NCBI RefSeq assembly: GCF_012720115.1
Contig: NZ_VNWN01000004.1
Location: 434,001 to 498,000, forward strand
Length of the DNA: 64,000 bases
Source of the DNA: Sneathiella chinensis
Lineage (GTDB): Bacteria > Pseudomonadota > Alphaproteobacteria > Sneathiellales > Sneathiellaceae
Direction: 5' to 3'
The position numbers were made by a program, and so were the translations under genes. Positions 45,525 to 54,750 of the stretch are shown here, in pieces. Under the pieces are notes generated by a model that did no database searches, was not told the origin of the DNA, and worked only from the letters and a program-made list of their open reading frames with translations. The first letter of the stretch is position 1; the number at the start of each line of letters is the position of its first letter.

Positions 45525-46961
45525 TCAGGTGGATTGCAGGGGCTTTTCGCCAACCCACGCAATTCTGAGAATATTGGTTGAACCGGGGGTCCCGAAGGGG
45601 ACACCGGCCATGATGACGATGCGTTCTCCCGGTTGGGCGAAGTCTTCGGAAAAGGCGATGTTGCACGCCTTGCCAACCATGTCGGCAAAGTTTTCGGCAT
45701 CGTCCGTATGGACGCAGTGCAGGCCCCAGACAAGGGCCAGCCGCCTTGCAGTTGTCAGGGACGGTGTCAGGGCCAGTACCGGGGTCTCCCCCCGTTCACG
45801 GGCAGCCCGAAGCGCGGTGGAGCCAGAGGTGGTATAGGTCACAATGGCCGAGGCTCCGATGGTACGGGCAACCTGTGTTGCGGCGGCGCTGATCGCGTCG
45901 GCGGTGGTGGCTTCCAGTCCACTATGCTTGGCGGCCATGATGGTGCGGTAATTGGGATCGTTTTCCGTTTCTTCCGCAATGTCGTTCATCATGGTCACGG
46001 CCTCAACGGGAAACTCACCCGCCGCACTTTCCGCAGACAGCATCACCGCATCCGTGCCGTCATAGATGGCGTTGGCCACGTCAGTGACTTCCGCCCGTGT
46101 CGGAACCGGCGAGGAAATCATGCTTTCCAGCATTTGCGTGGCGACGACCACGGGTTTCCCGGCTTCCTTGGCAAGACCGATGATTTTCTTCTGGATGACC
46201 GGGACTTCCTGCACCGGCAGTTCGACCCCCAGATCGCCGCGGGCGACCATGACCGCATCGGACAGTTCAATGATGTCGGTCAGGTGTTCAATGGCGGCCG
46301 GCTTTTCAATCTTGGCCATCACGCCCGCCCGTCCGGCAACGATTTTCTTGATTTCGGCAATATCCTCGGGCCGCTGAACGAAACTGAGGGCGACCCAGTC
46401 AACGCCGAGTTCAAGGGCGTAATCCAGATCCCGCCGGTCCTTGTCGGTCAGCGGGCTCATGCGGATCAGGGCATTGGGAATGTTGACCCCCTTGCGATCG
46501 GACAGCTTGCCGCCGGTGATGACCGTGCAGTCCACATGGGTTTTGGATGTGGCTGTCACCTCCAGCTTCAGTTTGCCATCGTCCAGCAGCAGGTTGGTAC
46601 CTGTCTCAAGCGACTGTATGACTTGCGGGTGGGGCAGCGAGACACGGGAAATGTCGCCGGGTGTTTCGTCAAGGTCCAGCCGGAAGCGGGCGCCTTTTTC
46701 AAGCCGGACAGGGCCATCGGCGAAGGTGCCGATCCGGATTTTCGGGCCCTGCAAATCCGCGAGAACGCCAATGGGCCGCCCCAGTTTCTGTTCCAGATTG
46801 CGGATGATATCCAGCCGTTCCTTGTGGTCGGCATGGGCGCCGTGACTGAAGTTCAGGCGGAAAACATCTGCGCCTGCCAGAACCAGCTTTTCCACCATCT
46901 CTTCGCCGGAGCTTGCCGGACCCAGGGTTGCAAGGATTTTGGTTTTTCTCTGTCGTCGCAT
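45525..46961 (-). CDS. pyk: pyruvate kinase
   Basis: Converts phosphoenolpyruvate and ADP to pyruvate and ATP. The 478-residue protein has RRQRKTKILATLGPASS at the start, the catalytic-lysine signature VMVARGDLGVELP region preceded by MAKIEKPAAIEHL, and the monovalent/divalent cation residues in FRLNFSHG. The C-domain VTYTTSGSTALRAARERGETPVLALTP is complete. The frame extends upstream to 47021, but ATG 46961, with GGAAG upstream, gives the standard start. Confidence 0.95.
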   Translation of the reverse strand: MRRQRKTKILATLGPASSGEEMVEKLVLAGADVFRLNFSHGAHADHKERLDIIRNLEQKLGRPIGVLADLQGPKIRIGTFADGPVRLEKGARFRLDLDETPGDISRVSLPHPQVIQSLETGTNLLLDDGKLKLEVTATSKTHVDCTVITGGKLSDRKGVNIPNALIRMSPLTDKDRRDLDYALELGVDWVALSFVQRPEDIAEIKKIVAGRAGVMAKIEKPAAIEHLTDIIELSDAVMVARGDLGVELPVQEVPVIQKKIIGLAKEAGKPVVVATQMLESMISSPVPTRAEVTDVANAIYDGTDAVMLSAESAAGEFPVEAVTMMNDIAEETENDPNYRTIMAAKHSGLEATTADAISAAATQVARTIGASAIVTYTTSGSTALRAARERGETPVLALTPSLTTARRLALVWGLHCVHTDDAENFADMVGKACNIAFSEDFAQPGERIVIMAGVPFGTPGSTNILRIAWVGEKPLQST

Positions 46962-47217
46962 GGTGTTGTTTCTTCCGGGCTGAAAAGTATGTGGAACGCC
47001 GGGGCGCAATCTTACCTCCACAGGGAGAATGTTACTGTCGGTAAGAATTTTGTGAACCTTTTCTTATACGTAGCATTATCCGTAAAAGTTGCAAAGGAAA
47101 TTGTCAGTGTATTGCTTTCGTTTGATCTTCGCTATCTTTCGAATTTGAGAGGGTGTGAAGGGCTGAAAAAGAATCGATTTAAGGAATTTTTTACGATATT
47201 TGTGGCATAGGAGGGGC

Positions 47218-47739
47218 ATGGAACGAGTGGAGAAAACCCGGCCCCCACGCCGTCTGAAACAGAAGCAGGTTGCCGAGTGTCTGGCAGCGGGCGTCTATTT
47301 TATTGCGGATTGTATCGGGTTTGTGGTGGGAGAGTTCCGCCTTCATGTTGTTCCGGCCGTTCGGGTGGGGGTTCGCCATCTGCGGTGGCGCTGGCGTCAG
47401 TACCGGGCCCGGCGGCATGATGTCCCGCGCGGCGCCATTGCACGGCAGGAGCCGGAATTTCAGGTTTTGATCCGGGACCATCAGGCATCAGGCGGGGGGA
47501 ACCCCAGCGGTACGGCGCCGCTTCCCCAGACCGAGCCGCTATCCGTCAGGCGATACAAGTATGATTACGACTGGGCGGTTGCCCGCATCACAGAGCTGGA
47601 GGCATTTGGGATTAGTGATCCCATCGCCTATTTCAATAATGAAATGACAGACTGGTGGCTGGCACCGGGCGGCATGATGGAAGAAGAAGCCGATTTCGTC
47701 GGCATTGCCCGTGTGATCGAGGAACACTGGCACACCTGA
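47218..47739 (+). CDS. uncharacterised protein, 173 residues
   Basis: I do not recognise the family. The first 85 residues are very basic and Arg-rich (VRVGVRHLRWRWRQYRARRHD) with a mildly hydrophobic segment CLAAGVYFIADCIGFVVGEF that could touch the membrane. The second half is acidic and more ordered, with YDYDWAVARITELEAFGISDPIAYFNNEMTDWWLAPGG and the end VIEEHWHT. The strong GGAGGGG lies directly before ATG 47218. It sits between pyk (divergent) and an N-formylglutamate amidohydrolase gene. Confidence 0.6.
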   Translation: MERVEKTRPPRRLKQKQVAECLAAGVYFIADCIGFVVGEFRLHVVPAVRVGVRHLRWRWRQYRARRHDVPRGAIARQEPEFQVLIRDHQASGGGNPSGTAPLPQTEPLSVRRYKYDYDWAVARITELEAFGISDPIAYFNNEMTDWWLAPGGMMEEEADFVGIARVIEEHWHT

Positions 47740-47841
47740 ACGGGCGACCCGCCGCCCCATCACACCGGGCGGATTGGACCTTTTCAGCCTATCCCATTTG
47801 TGACATACCATTAGGTCCCAGACTGAGCGAAACGGTGCCCC

Positions 47842-48594
47842 ATGTTCAAGGCTTTTCATATCCAGAATGAAACGAGTACGTCTCCTGTTTTCCTGATTGC
47901 GGATCATGCCAGCAATGCCATACCGGAAGACTACGGGACGCTTGGGATTGAGGATCCCGTCGCGCTGCGGCGTCATGTGGCGTGGGATATCGGGATCGAG
48001 GATGTGACCCGCCGCCTTGCCGATCATTTGCAGGCCACGGCCATCTATTCAACATTCTCGCGTTTGCTAATCGATGCCAACCGGTATCCGGACGATCCGG
48101 CATCAACCCCGGTGATCAGTGACGGGGTCTCTGTCCCTGCCAATGTGGATATGACCAAGGCCGAACGTAAAAAGCGGGTCGATACCTATTTTACGCCCTA
48201 TCATGATCAGGTTAGCCGCCTTCTGGCCGAAAAGCGGGCGCAGCATGCCCTGCCGCTGGTCTTTTCCATGCACAGTTTCACACCGGTCATGAATGATTTT
48301 GAACGACCGTGGCATGTGGGCGTTCTGTGGGATCAGGACGACCGGATTGCGGCACCGCTTTTGGAGATACTGGGCAAGAACCCGGCCCTTGTGGTCGGGG
48401 ATAATGAGCCTTATTCGGCGCGGGAGCCGTTGGGATATACCATGAATGTTCATGGCACCGAATTGAAGGTTCCCCATGTGGTCATTGAAATCCGGCAGGA
48501 CCTGATTGATACCCATCATGGGGCGGAACAATGGGCTGGCCTGATGGCCGATGCCATTCGGCAGGTCCAGAAGCGGCTGGAGGGAGCCGCCTGA
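47842..48594 (+). CDS. N-formylglutamate amidohydrolase family protein
   Basis: A 250-residue zinc hydrolase of the HutG-type family, which removes formyl from N-formylglutamate or a similar compound. Family blocks: PVFLIADHASNAIPEDYGTLG, RRHVAWDIG, STFSRLLIDANR, FSMHSFTP, and PHVVIEIRQDLI. In histidine degradation this is the last step, but no hut genes are here and this branch is found in many alphaproteobacteria without them. It is followed 16 nt later by a YbdK-type ligase gene, a frequent companion. Confidence 0.88.
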   Translation: MFKAFHIQNETSTSPVFLIADHASNAIPEDYGTLGIEDPVALRRHVAWDIGIEDVTRRLADHLQATAIYSTFSRLLIDANRYPDDPASTPVISDGVSVPANVDMTKAERKKRVDTYFTPYHDQVSRLLAEKRAQHALPLVFSMHSFTPVMNDFERPWHVGVLWDQDDRIAAPLLEILGKNPALVVGDNEPYSAREPLGYTMNVHGTELKVPHVVIEIRQDLIDTHHGAEQWAGLMADAIRQVQKRLEGAA

Positions 48595-48610
48595 CACAAG
48601 GGAGACAGGG

Positions 48611-49753
48611 ATGGGTTTGAAGGAACCTTCTTTTACGCTGGGAATTGAGGAAGAATATCTGCTGGTTGATCCGGAAACCCGTGATCTTGCCATTGATCCC
48701 CCGGCTTCCATTTTGAAGGAATGCCAGCGGCGCCTTCCCGATCATCAGGTAACCCCTGAATTTCTCCGCTCCCAGATCGAGATCGGGACGCGGGTCTGTA
48801 CCGATATTTCAGAAGCGCGGGCGGCGCTGGTGGAATTGCGATCGGTTGTTGCCGGGGTGGCCGAAGAACATGGGTTGGGGTTGATGGCGGCCTCGACCCA
48901 TCCGTTTGCGGACTGGCACCTTCTCAAGCATACCGCGAAGGAGCGGTACGAGATTATCGCGCAGGATTTGCAGGCGGTGGTGCGGCGACTGATGATCTGT
49001 GGCATGCATGTGCATTGCGGCATCCCGGACCCGGAAATGCGGATCGATCTGATGAACCAGATGTCCTATTTCCTGCCGCATCTTTTATCGCTGAGCACGT
49101 CTTCCCCCTTCTGGCGGGGCGAGGTCAGTGGCCTGAAATCCTATCGGCTGAGTGTGTTCGACAGCCTGCCCCGAACCGGTATTCCCGACCGGTTTGACAG
49201 CTATGGTGAATTTGAGCGCTTGGTCAATGTCATGGTGGAGGCAGGCAGTATCGAGGATGGTTCGAAAATCTGGTGGGATTTGCGACCGTCCTCAAAATTC
49301 CCCACGCTGGAAATGCGCATGACCGATGTGTGCCCGCTGGTGGAAGATACCCTGTGCATCGCGGCCCTTTATACCTGCTTGCTGCGGATGCTGTATCGGT
49401 TGCGGCGGCGAAATCAGCGCTGGCGGATCTATCCGCGTACGCTGGTATCGGAAAACCGGTGGCTGGCCCAGCGGTTCGGCGTGGAGGGGCGTTTGATTGA
49501 TCTTGGTATTCCGGGGCAGGTGCCGGTAGCGGAACTGATGGAAGAGATTATCGGGCTGGTGGAAGAGGATGCCGATGCGCTGGGCTGCAAGAAGGAGGTC
49601 TTGCATGTCCGAACGATTTTGGCGCGGGGAACATCGGCGGATCGCCAGCTTGAGGCCTATAACAAATCCCTGCAGGAAGGGGCCTCGGTCAAGCAGGCCC
49701 TTCACACTGTTGTGGATCTGGTCTTGAAAGAGACGGTCAGCGGATTAAACTGA
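48611..49753 (+). CDS. carboxylate-amine ligase (YbdK/GCS2 family)
   Basis: A 380-residue ATP-dependent ligase of the glutamate-cysteine ligase 2 family. It begins SFTLGIEEEYLLVDPETRDL (the metal-binding EEE), with MICGMHVHCGIPDPEMRIDLM and WWDLRPSSKFPTLEMRMTDVCP. E. coli YbdK has weak glutamate-cysteine ligase activity; the true substrate is unknown. ATG 48611 follows GGAGACAGGG. Probably co-transcribed with the amidohydrolase, so both may process a modified glutamate or amino acid (inference). Confidence 0.88.
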   Translation: MGLKEPSFTLGIEEEYLLVDPETRDLAIDPPASILKECQRRLPDHQVTPEFLRSQIEIGTRVCTDISEARAALVELRSVVAGVAEEHGLGLMAASTHPFADWHLLKHTAKERYEIIAQDLQAVVRRLMICGMHVHCGIPDPEMRIDLMNQMSYFLPHLLSLSTSSPFWRGEVSGLKSYRLSVFDSLPRTGIPDRFDSYGEFERLVNVMVEAGSIEDGSKIWWDLRPSSKFPTLEMRMTDVCPLVEDTLCIAALYTCLLRMLYRLRRRNQRWRIYPRTLVSENRWLAQRFGVEGRLIDLGIPGQVPVAELMEEIIGLVEEDADALGCKKEVLHVRTILARGTSADRQLEAYNKSLQEGASVKQALHTVVDLVLKETVSGLN

Positions 49754-49788
49754 CCTGCAGACAAAACCCTATTTTTAAGGATGAGAAG

Positions 49789-50085
49789 ATGACCGACCAG
49801 ACAACACTGGAACTGGAAGCCGCTGCATTCAGGCGTTTGATTGACCATTTGCAGAAACGGACCGATGTTCAGAATATCGATCTGATGAATCTGGCGGGGT
49901 TCTGCCGCAACTGTCTGTCCAACTGGTATCAGGAAGCAGCCGAAGGCAAGGGGATTGAGATGGACAAGGCCGCGGCCCGTGAAATCGTGTATGGCATGCC
50001 CTATGACGACTGGAAAGAGAAATACCAGACCGAGGCCACACCGGAACAGCTTGCGAAGATGAAGGAAGTCCATCCCGGCCATTGA
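49789..50085 (+). CDS. DUF1244 family protein
   Basis: A 98-residue protein with the DUF1244 pattern: AFRRLIDHLQKRTDVQNIDLMNLAGFCRNCLSNWYQEAA and MPYDDWKEKYQTEATPEQLAKM. The conserved GFCRNCLSNWY with two Cys suggests a metal or redox site. Function is unknown. It lies close to the GapR gene, a conserved neighbourhood in alphaproteobacteria. A Shine-Dalgarno AAGGATGAGAAG precedes ATG 49789. Confidence 0.9.
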   Translation: MTDQTTLELEAAAFRRLIDHLQKRTDVQNIDLMNLAGFCRNCLSNWYQEAAEGKGIEMDKAAAREIVYGMPYDDWKEKYQTEATPEQLAKMKEVHPGH

Positions 50086-50191
50086 TCGGTATAAATCGTA
50101 ATATGGGGATAGGCGGACGGTTTCAAATAATGTAGAACCGTCCCCGAAGAAATTTTTGACCTGTCACAGATTAAGCAGAACGAGGTAGACA

Positions 50192-50500
50192 ATGGCTGAC
50201 GTGGGCGGCGTTGCTGCGGATCACTTGCGGTCCTACATCGAGCGTATCGAACGTTTGGAAGAAGAGAAAAAAGGCATTGCGGATGACATCAAGGAAATCT
50301 TTGCGGAAGCAAAGGGGACCGGATTTGATGTCAAGGCCATGCGGGCGATCCTGCGTTTCCGGAAAATGGACAAGGCGGAATACCAGGAACAGGAATACAT
50401 GATTGACCTGTACAAGCATGCCCTCGGGATGCTGGAAATGCCCGGCAATCCGAATGACGCGGATCAGGACGACATGCCCCCGGAAGGCGACGCCTTCTGA
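50192..50500 (+). CDS. gapR: GapR-family DUF2312 DNA-binding protein
   Basis: A 102-residue protein of the DUF2312 family, whose Caulobacter member GapR clamps overtwisted DNA ahead of replication and transcription forks and supports topoisomerases. The helical core LRSYIERIERLEEEKKGIADDIKEIFAEAKGTGFDVKAMRAILRFRKM is plain, followed by DKAEYQEQEYMIDLYKHALGML and an acidic tail (DADQDDMPPEGDAF) longer than in Caulobacter. The tail may modulate DNA release. Followed by a strong terminator. Confidence 0.9.
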   Translation: MADVGGVAADHLRSYIERIERLEEEKKGIADDIKEIFAEAKGTGFDVKAMRAILRFRKMDKAEYQEQEYMIDLYKHALGMLEMPGNPNDADQDDMPPEGDAF

Positions 50501-50518
50501 TATCCGTATCGAGACAGG

Positions 50519-50552
50519 AAAAGCGGCACCGGAAACGGCGCCGCTTTTTTTT
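50519..50552 (+). terminator. intrinsic terminator after gapR
   Basis: Stem AAAGCGGCaCCG / CGGcGCCGCTTT (one A-C mismatch) with a GAAA loop, followed by T8. Confidence 0.9.
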
Positions 50553-50683
50553 ATGGCCAGCGGCACCGCATGGCAGCGAACGGATGATGGGTATTGGAGG
50601 GACTTGAAATAAGAATTTTCTCTTATTAAGTGCAAAAGGGCTGCCCTGTTCTGGTTGGTGGCCTTTTGTAAGACGCTGGAGCC

Positions 50684-51049
50684 ATGCAGGATTTTTCCGT
50701 TCATACCGCCGGATTTGCGGCCCTGACCCTTTCCGAGATTTTGTTGCAGGAATGCCTGATGAAGGGTGTCCTGACGGAAGAAGAGGTCAGGCGGGTGCTG
50801 ACGGCCGCAGCACGCCGTCATGAAGATGCCGCGAGCGGTGATGCGGAGCGGGTCGATATGAACATGGAGGCCGCCCGCCTGATCCGGCATATGCAATCTG
50901 GCCTTGTCCCCCTTTTTGAGCGGCTTGCCGAACAGCAGGCGCACCAGAAAGCCACCGCAGAGCAGAAGCGGAAAAAGGCCAAAAAGAAGAAGCGCAAGGC
51001 CGCAAAAAGGAGGGCCAAGAGCGGGCTGGAAACGGGAAAGGCGGGGTAG
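50684..51049 (+). CDS. uncharacterised protein with Lys/Arg-rich tail
   Basis: A 121-residue protein. The first 90 residues are helical and not strongly charged (LTLSEILLQECLMKGVLTEEEVRRVLTAAARRHEDAA). The last 30 are mostly Lys, Arg and Ala (KRKKAKKKKRKAAKRRAKS), histone-H1-like, and could bind nucleic acid or membrane phosphate. I do not recognise a family. ATG 50684 is the first; GGAG lies 6-10 nt upstream. It converges on the large oxidoreductase gene. Confidence 0.6.
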   Translation: MQDFSVHTAGFAALTLSEILLQECLMKGVLTEEEVRRVLTAAARRHEDAASGDAERVDMNMEAARLIRHMQSGLVPLFERLAEQQAHQKATAEQKRKKAKKKKRKAAKRRAKSGLETGKAG

Positions 51050-51096
51050 CCGGTTGACCCTCTGACAGGGAAAGTCAACCGGCAGCAGGGGTAAGG

Positions 51097-54000
51097 TTAC
51101 TCGGCAGCCTCAGCCTTTGGGGCCGGGGTATTGAAGCCGGTCATCAGGTTCTTCCGTTCTGTGTGATAACGCTGGATGGCCTGCTCCTTGATATGGCCAT
51201 AGCCGCGCAGCATCATGGGAAGTTCGGCAATCTCGACAGCAAGGGCGTGATTATCCCGGTTCAATCCATCAATCAGGTGCTGGATATCCTGTTCAAGCTC
51301 GGTGATCAGGCGGCGTTCCTGCTTGCGTTCCTCCTGATATCCAAAGGGATCAAAAGAAGTGCCACGCAGGCCCTTGAACCGGGCCAGCATCCTGAACGCC
51401 TTTGCCATCCATTGCCCGTATTCCTTTTTCCGAAGATGGCCCGTATCCGGGTCTTGCGCGGCGAACAGGGGCGGGGCCAGATGGTATTTCACCGTATAGT
51501 CCCCTTCGAACAGGCGATCCACCTTTTCCAGAAAACCGGTCTGGGTATGCAGGCGGGCCACTTCATATTCATCCTTGTAGGCCATGAACTTGAACAGGGA
51601 GCGGACAACAGCACGGGTCAGAAGATCGCTGTCGGTTTTGCGTTTTTCCGCCTTCTGGACCTTGCGGACCCACTGCAGATAGCGGTTTGCGTATTTGCGG
51701 TTCTGGTAATCGGTCAGGAATTCCACCCGGCGGTTGATCATTTCCTCAAGATCATCGGTCGGGTGGACGATATCCACCGGTCCTTTCAGGGTATCCACCT
51801 CTTTCAGGACCTCCTCCGGGTGATGGGCCATGGCCCGCCCCCATGAGAATGCCTTCTTGTTGCTTTCAACGGCCACGCCGTTCAATTCAACAGCCTCCAT
51901 CAGGGCCTCAAGGCTGATCGGGATGAACCCTTTTTGCCACGCATAGCCAAGCATGAACAGGTTGGTGGCGATGGAGTCGCCCATCAGGGTCGTGGCGATT
52001 TCACTGGCCTCGATCAGGTAGCAGGCATCCTCGCCGACGGCATCCCGGATATGGTCAATGGTATCCTGAACGGGGAAGGGGGCATCCGGGTTGAGGGTGA
52101 AATCCATGGTCGGGGCCGGGTGTGTGTTGACCACCGCCTTGGCAATCCCGACATCCAGCTTGGCCAGCGAGTCATAGGACCCGGCCACCACCATGTCACA
52201 GCCAATCAGAAGGTCGGCGCGCCCCGCAGGAATGCGGACGGCGCTGATGGCTTCCGGGGTCGGGGCCAGATGGATATGGCTGGTGACGGCGCCGCCTTTC
52301 TGTGCAAGACCTGCCTGATCCAGGACGGTGACCCCCTTGCCCTCGATATGGGCGGCCATGCCCAGCAGGGCGCCGATGGTCACGACACCGGTGCCGCCAA
52401 TCCCGGTAATCAGGATGCGATAGGGATTGACCAGTTCCTTGGGGGTTGGCAGGGGAACGTCAGCGGCCGGATCATCGGCGGAGCTTGGTGCCGCTTTTCG
52501 AAGGCCGCCCCCCTCAATGGTGACAAAGCTGGGGCAGAAACCCTTGACGCAGGAATAGTCCTTGTTGCAGGTGGACTGGTTGATGGTCCTTTTTCGCCCA
52601 AACTCCGTTTCCAGTGGCTCCACGGAAATGCAGTTGGACTTGATGGAACAATCCCCGCATCCCTCACACACCAGATCATTGATCAGCACCCGTTTGGCCG
52701 GATCGGGGTAGGTACCCCGCTTGCGGCGGCGGCGTTTCTCGGCGGCGCAGGTCTGATCATAAAGCAGGATCGTCACGCCTTCCTCCTCGCGGAGGGATTT
52801 CTGGATATGGTCCAGCTCGTCGCGGTGATGGATGGTTGTACCCTTCGGCCACGGGGTGCCTTTCGGGTATTTGTCCGGCTCGTCGGTGACAACGCGGATG
52901 ATCTCGACGCCTTCGCCGGCCACTTGCTGGGCAATGTGCCAGGGGGTCAATTCCACATCCAGCGGCTGCCCGCCGGTCATGGCAACAGCATCGTTATAGA
53001 GAATTTTATAGGTGATGCGGGCCTTGGCCGCGATGGCCTGACGAATGGCCAGCAAACCGGAATGGTGATAGGTGCCATCCCCGAGATTGGCGAAAATATG
53101 CTTCTCGTCGGTGAAGTGCATCTGACCGACCCACGGCACACCTTCGCCGCCCATCTGGGTGAATTCCGTGGTGTTGCGGTTCATCCATGTGACCATGTAA
53201 TGGCAGCCGATACCGGCAACGGCGCGGCTGCCGTCCGGCACCACGGTGGATGTGTTATGGGGGCAACCCGAACAGTAAAACGGGGTCCGGGTCAGTTTGG
53301 CAGGGTGGGCCAGAAGCTGCCGTTCCTTGCGCTCAAGAAAGGCGAGGCGGTTCTCGATGGACTCGGATGTGTAGAAACGGCGAATGCGTTCGGCAATGAC
53401 CTGAGCCACGCGGGCCGGTGTCAGTTCCCCGCGGGACGGCAGGATATGTTTGTGGCTTTCGTCATACTCCCCGATGATCCGGGGGCGAACGGTTGTCTCC
53501 CAGTTATAAAGCTGCTCCTTCATCTGGTTTTCGACGATGGCGCGCTTTTCCTCGACAACCAGAACCTCTTCCAGACCTTCGGCAAAGTTGCGAATGCCGG
53601 TCGGCTCCAGCGGCCAGGGCATACCCACCTTGTAAACGGTAAGGCCGATATCCGCCGCCAGTTCATCCCCAATCCCGAGATCGCGAAGGGCCTGCCGCAC
53701 ATCCAGATAGGCCTTGCCCGTGGTGACGATGCCAAAGCGGCGTTTCGGGGAATCCATGACCACCTTGTCGATCTGGTTGACGCGGGCAAATTCGCGGGCG
53801 GCATAGATTTTATGCTCGTTCAGGCGGATTTCCTGATCAAACCGGTTGTCGCCGCCCCGGATGTTCAGTCCGCCGGGAGGCAGTTCAATATCGGGTCGGA
53901 TGGTTTGCGCCCGGTTCGGCCCGACCCGGACAGAGGCGCCGCCCTCGATGGTTTCGGAAATGCACTTGAAGCCGACCCACAGGCCGGAAAAGCGGGACAT

Positions 54001-54564
54001 CTCGATCCCGATCAGGCCATAGTCCAGAACCTCCTGCACATTGGCGGGGTGCAGGACGGGCATCATCCAGCCGATAAAGCCGTGTTCGCTCTGGTGGGCG
54101 ACGGTGGAGGAAACAATCCCGTGATCATCCCCGGCAAGGGCCAGAACCCCACCATATCGGGACGTGCCGTTGGAATTGGCATGGCGGAAGACGTCACCGG
54201 TCCGATCAACGCCGGGGCCTTTTCCGTACCACAGGCCGAACACCCCGTCATAGCGGGCGCCCTTGTACATGTTGAGTTGCTGGCTGCCCCAGACGGCGGT
54301 GGCGGCCAGATCCTCGTTCACGCCGGGTTCAAAATGGATATCGTTATCCTTCAGGCGCTGGCGGACTTTCCACAGGGCCTGATCATATCCGCCAAGGGGG
54401 GACCCCCGGTATCCGGAAATGAAACCGGCGGTGTTCAGACCGGCGGCCCGGTCTCGCTGCTTTTGCAGCAAGGGAAGCCTGACCAGTGCCTGAATACCGG
54501 TCAGGAAGACACGGCCTTCCTCCAGATCGTATTTGTCATCGAGGGATACATTCGCCAACTGCAT
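51097..54564 (-). CDS. fused indolepyruvate:ferredoxin oxidoreductase
   Basis: A 1155-residue single-chain 2-oxoacid:ferredoxin oxidoreductase that decarboxylates aryl pyruvates (indole-, phenyl- or hydroxyphenylpyruvate) to aryl-acyl-CoA. The N-terminal pyrimidine-binding half has GYRGSPLGGYDQALW and PGVNEDLAATAVWGSQQ; TPP/Mg domain GDGTYHHSGLLAIRQAI and ILYNDAVAMTGGQP; an Fe-S region CEGCGDCSIKSNC to CNKDYSCVKGFCPSF; gamma domain ITGIGGTGVVTIGALLGMAAH from about 725. The proteobacterial fused form is usual at this length. No paa genes are adjacent, so the downstream fate of the product is not shown here. It has its own promoter. Confidence 0.93.
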   Translation of the reverse strand: MQLANVSLDDKYDLEEGRVFLTGIQALVRLPLLQKQRDRAAGLNTAGFISGYRGSPLGGYDQALWKVRQRLKDNDIHFEPGVNEDLAATAVWGSQQLNMYKGARYDGVFGLWYGKGPGVDRTGDVFRHANSNGTSRYGGVLALAGDDHGIVSSTVAHQSEHGFIGWMMPVLHPANVQEVLDYGLIGIEMSRFSGLWVGFKCISETIEGGASVRVGPNRAQTIRPDIELPPGGLNIRGGDNRFDQEIRLNEHKIYAAREFARVNQIDKVVMDSPKRRFGIVTTGKAYLDVRQALRDLGIGDELAADIGLTVYKVGMPWPLEPTGIRNFAEGLEEVLVVEEKRAIVENQMKEQLYNWETTVRPRIIGEYDESHKHILPSRGELTPARVAQVIAERIRRFYTSESIENRLAFLERKERQLLAHPAKLTRTPFYCSGCPHNTSTVVPDGSRAVAGIGCHYMVTWMNRNTTEFTQMGGEGVPWVGQMHFTDEKHIFANLGDGTYHHSGLLAIRQAIAAKARITYKILYNDAVAMTGGQPLDVELTPWHIAQQVAGEGVEIIRVVTDEPDKYPKGTPWPKGTTIHHRDELDHIQKSLREEEGVTILLYDQTCAAEKRRRRKRGTYPDPAKRVLINDLVCEGCGDCSIKSNCISVEPLETEFGRKRTINQSTCNKDYSCVKGFCPSFVTIEGGGLRKAAPSSADDPAADVPLPTPKELVNPYRILITGIGGTGVVTIGALLGMAAHIEGKGVTVLDQAGLAQKGGAVTSHIHLAPTPEAISAVRIPAGRADLLIGCDMVVAGSYDSLAKLDVGIAKAVVNTHPAPTMDFTLNPDAPFPVQDTIDHIRDAVGEDACYLIEASEIATTLMGDSIATNLFMLGYAWQKGFIPISLEALMEAVELNGVAVESNKKAFSWGRAMAHHPEEVLKEVDTLKGPVDIVHPTDDLEEMINRRVEFLTDYQNRKYANRYLQWVRKVQKAEKRKTDSDLLTRAVVRSLFKFMAYKDEYEVARLHTQTGFLEKVDRLFEGDYTVKYHLAPPLFAAQDPDTGHLRKKEYGQWMAKAFRMLARFKGLRGTSFDPFGYQEERKQERRLITELEQDIQHLIDGLNRDNHALAVEIAELPMMLRGYGHIKEQAIQRYHTERKNLMTGFNTPAPKAEAAE

Positions 54565-54610
54565 ATAAATACTCCCATCCTCCCAAGGATAATCTTATTA
54601 TAATATAAGG

Positions 54611-54639
54611 AGAATAGTGGAGTTAGCAAAAAAGGTCAA
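54611..54639 (-). promoter_or_regulatory. sigma70-type promoter of the indolepyruvate oxidoreductase gene
   Basis: On the minus strand: TTGACC (54639-54634), a 17-bp spacer, and TATTCT (54616-54611), about 45 nt before the ATG at 54564. The AT-rich CTTATTATAATATAAG at 54593-54608 follows. Confidence 0.55.
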
Positions 54640-54750
54640 TAGGGCTGACCTTTAGAAAGAATGTTACGCGGAAATTTCTTTTGACTTTTGAGGCTATTCA
54701 GTGCTTTTCAAAGGCAATCAATCTGTAAAACCGTTCTGGAGTGTTCTGAC

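Noticed and set aside
51934-54603. Very long open frame (889 codons) on the plus strand opposite the indolepyruvate oxidoreductase gene
   Set aside because: Composition (Gly, His, Asp and Pro rich, no domain) is that of a shadow frame created by codon bias of the real gene, which has full domain support.
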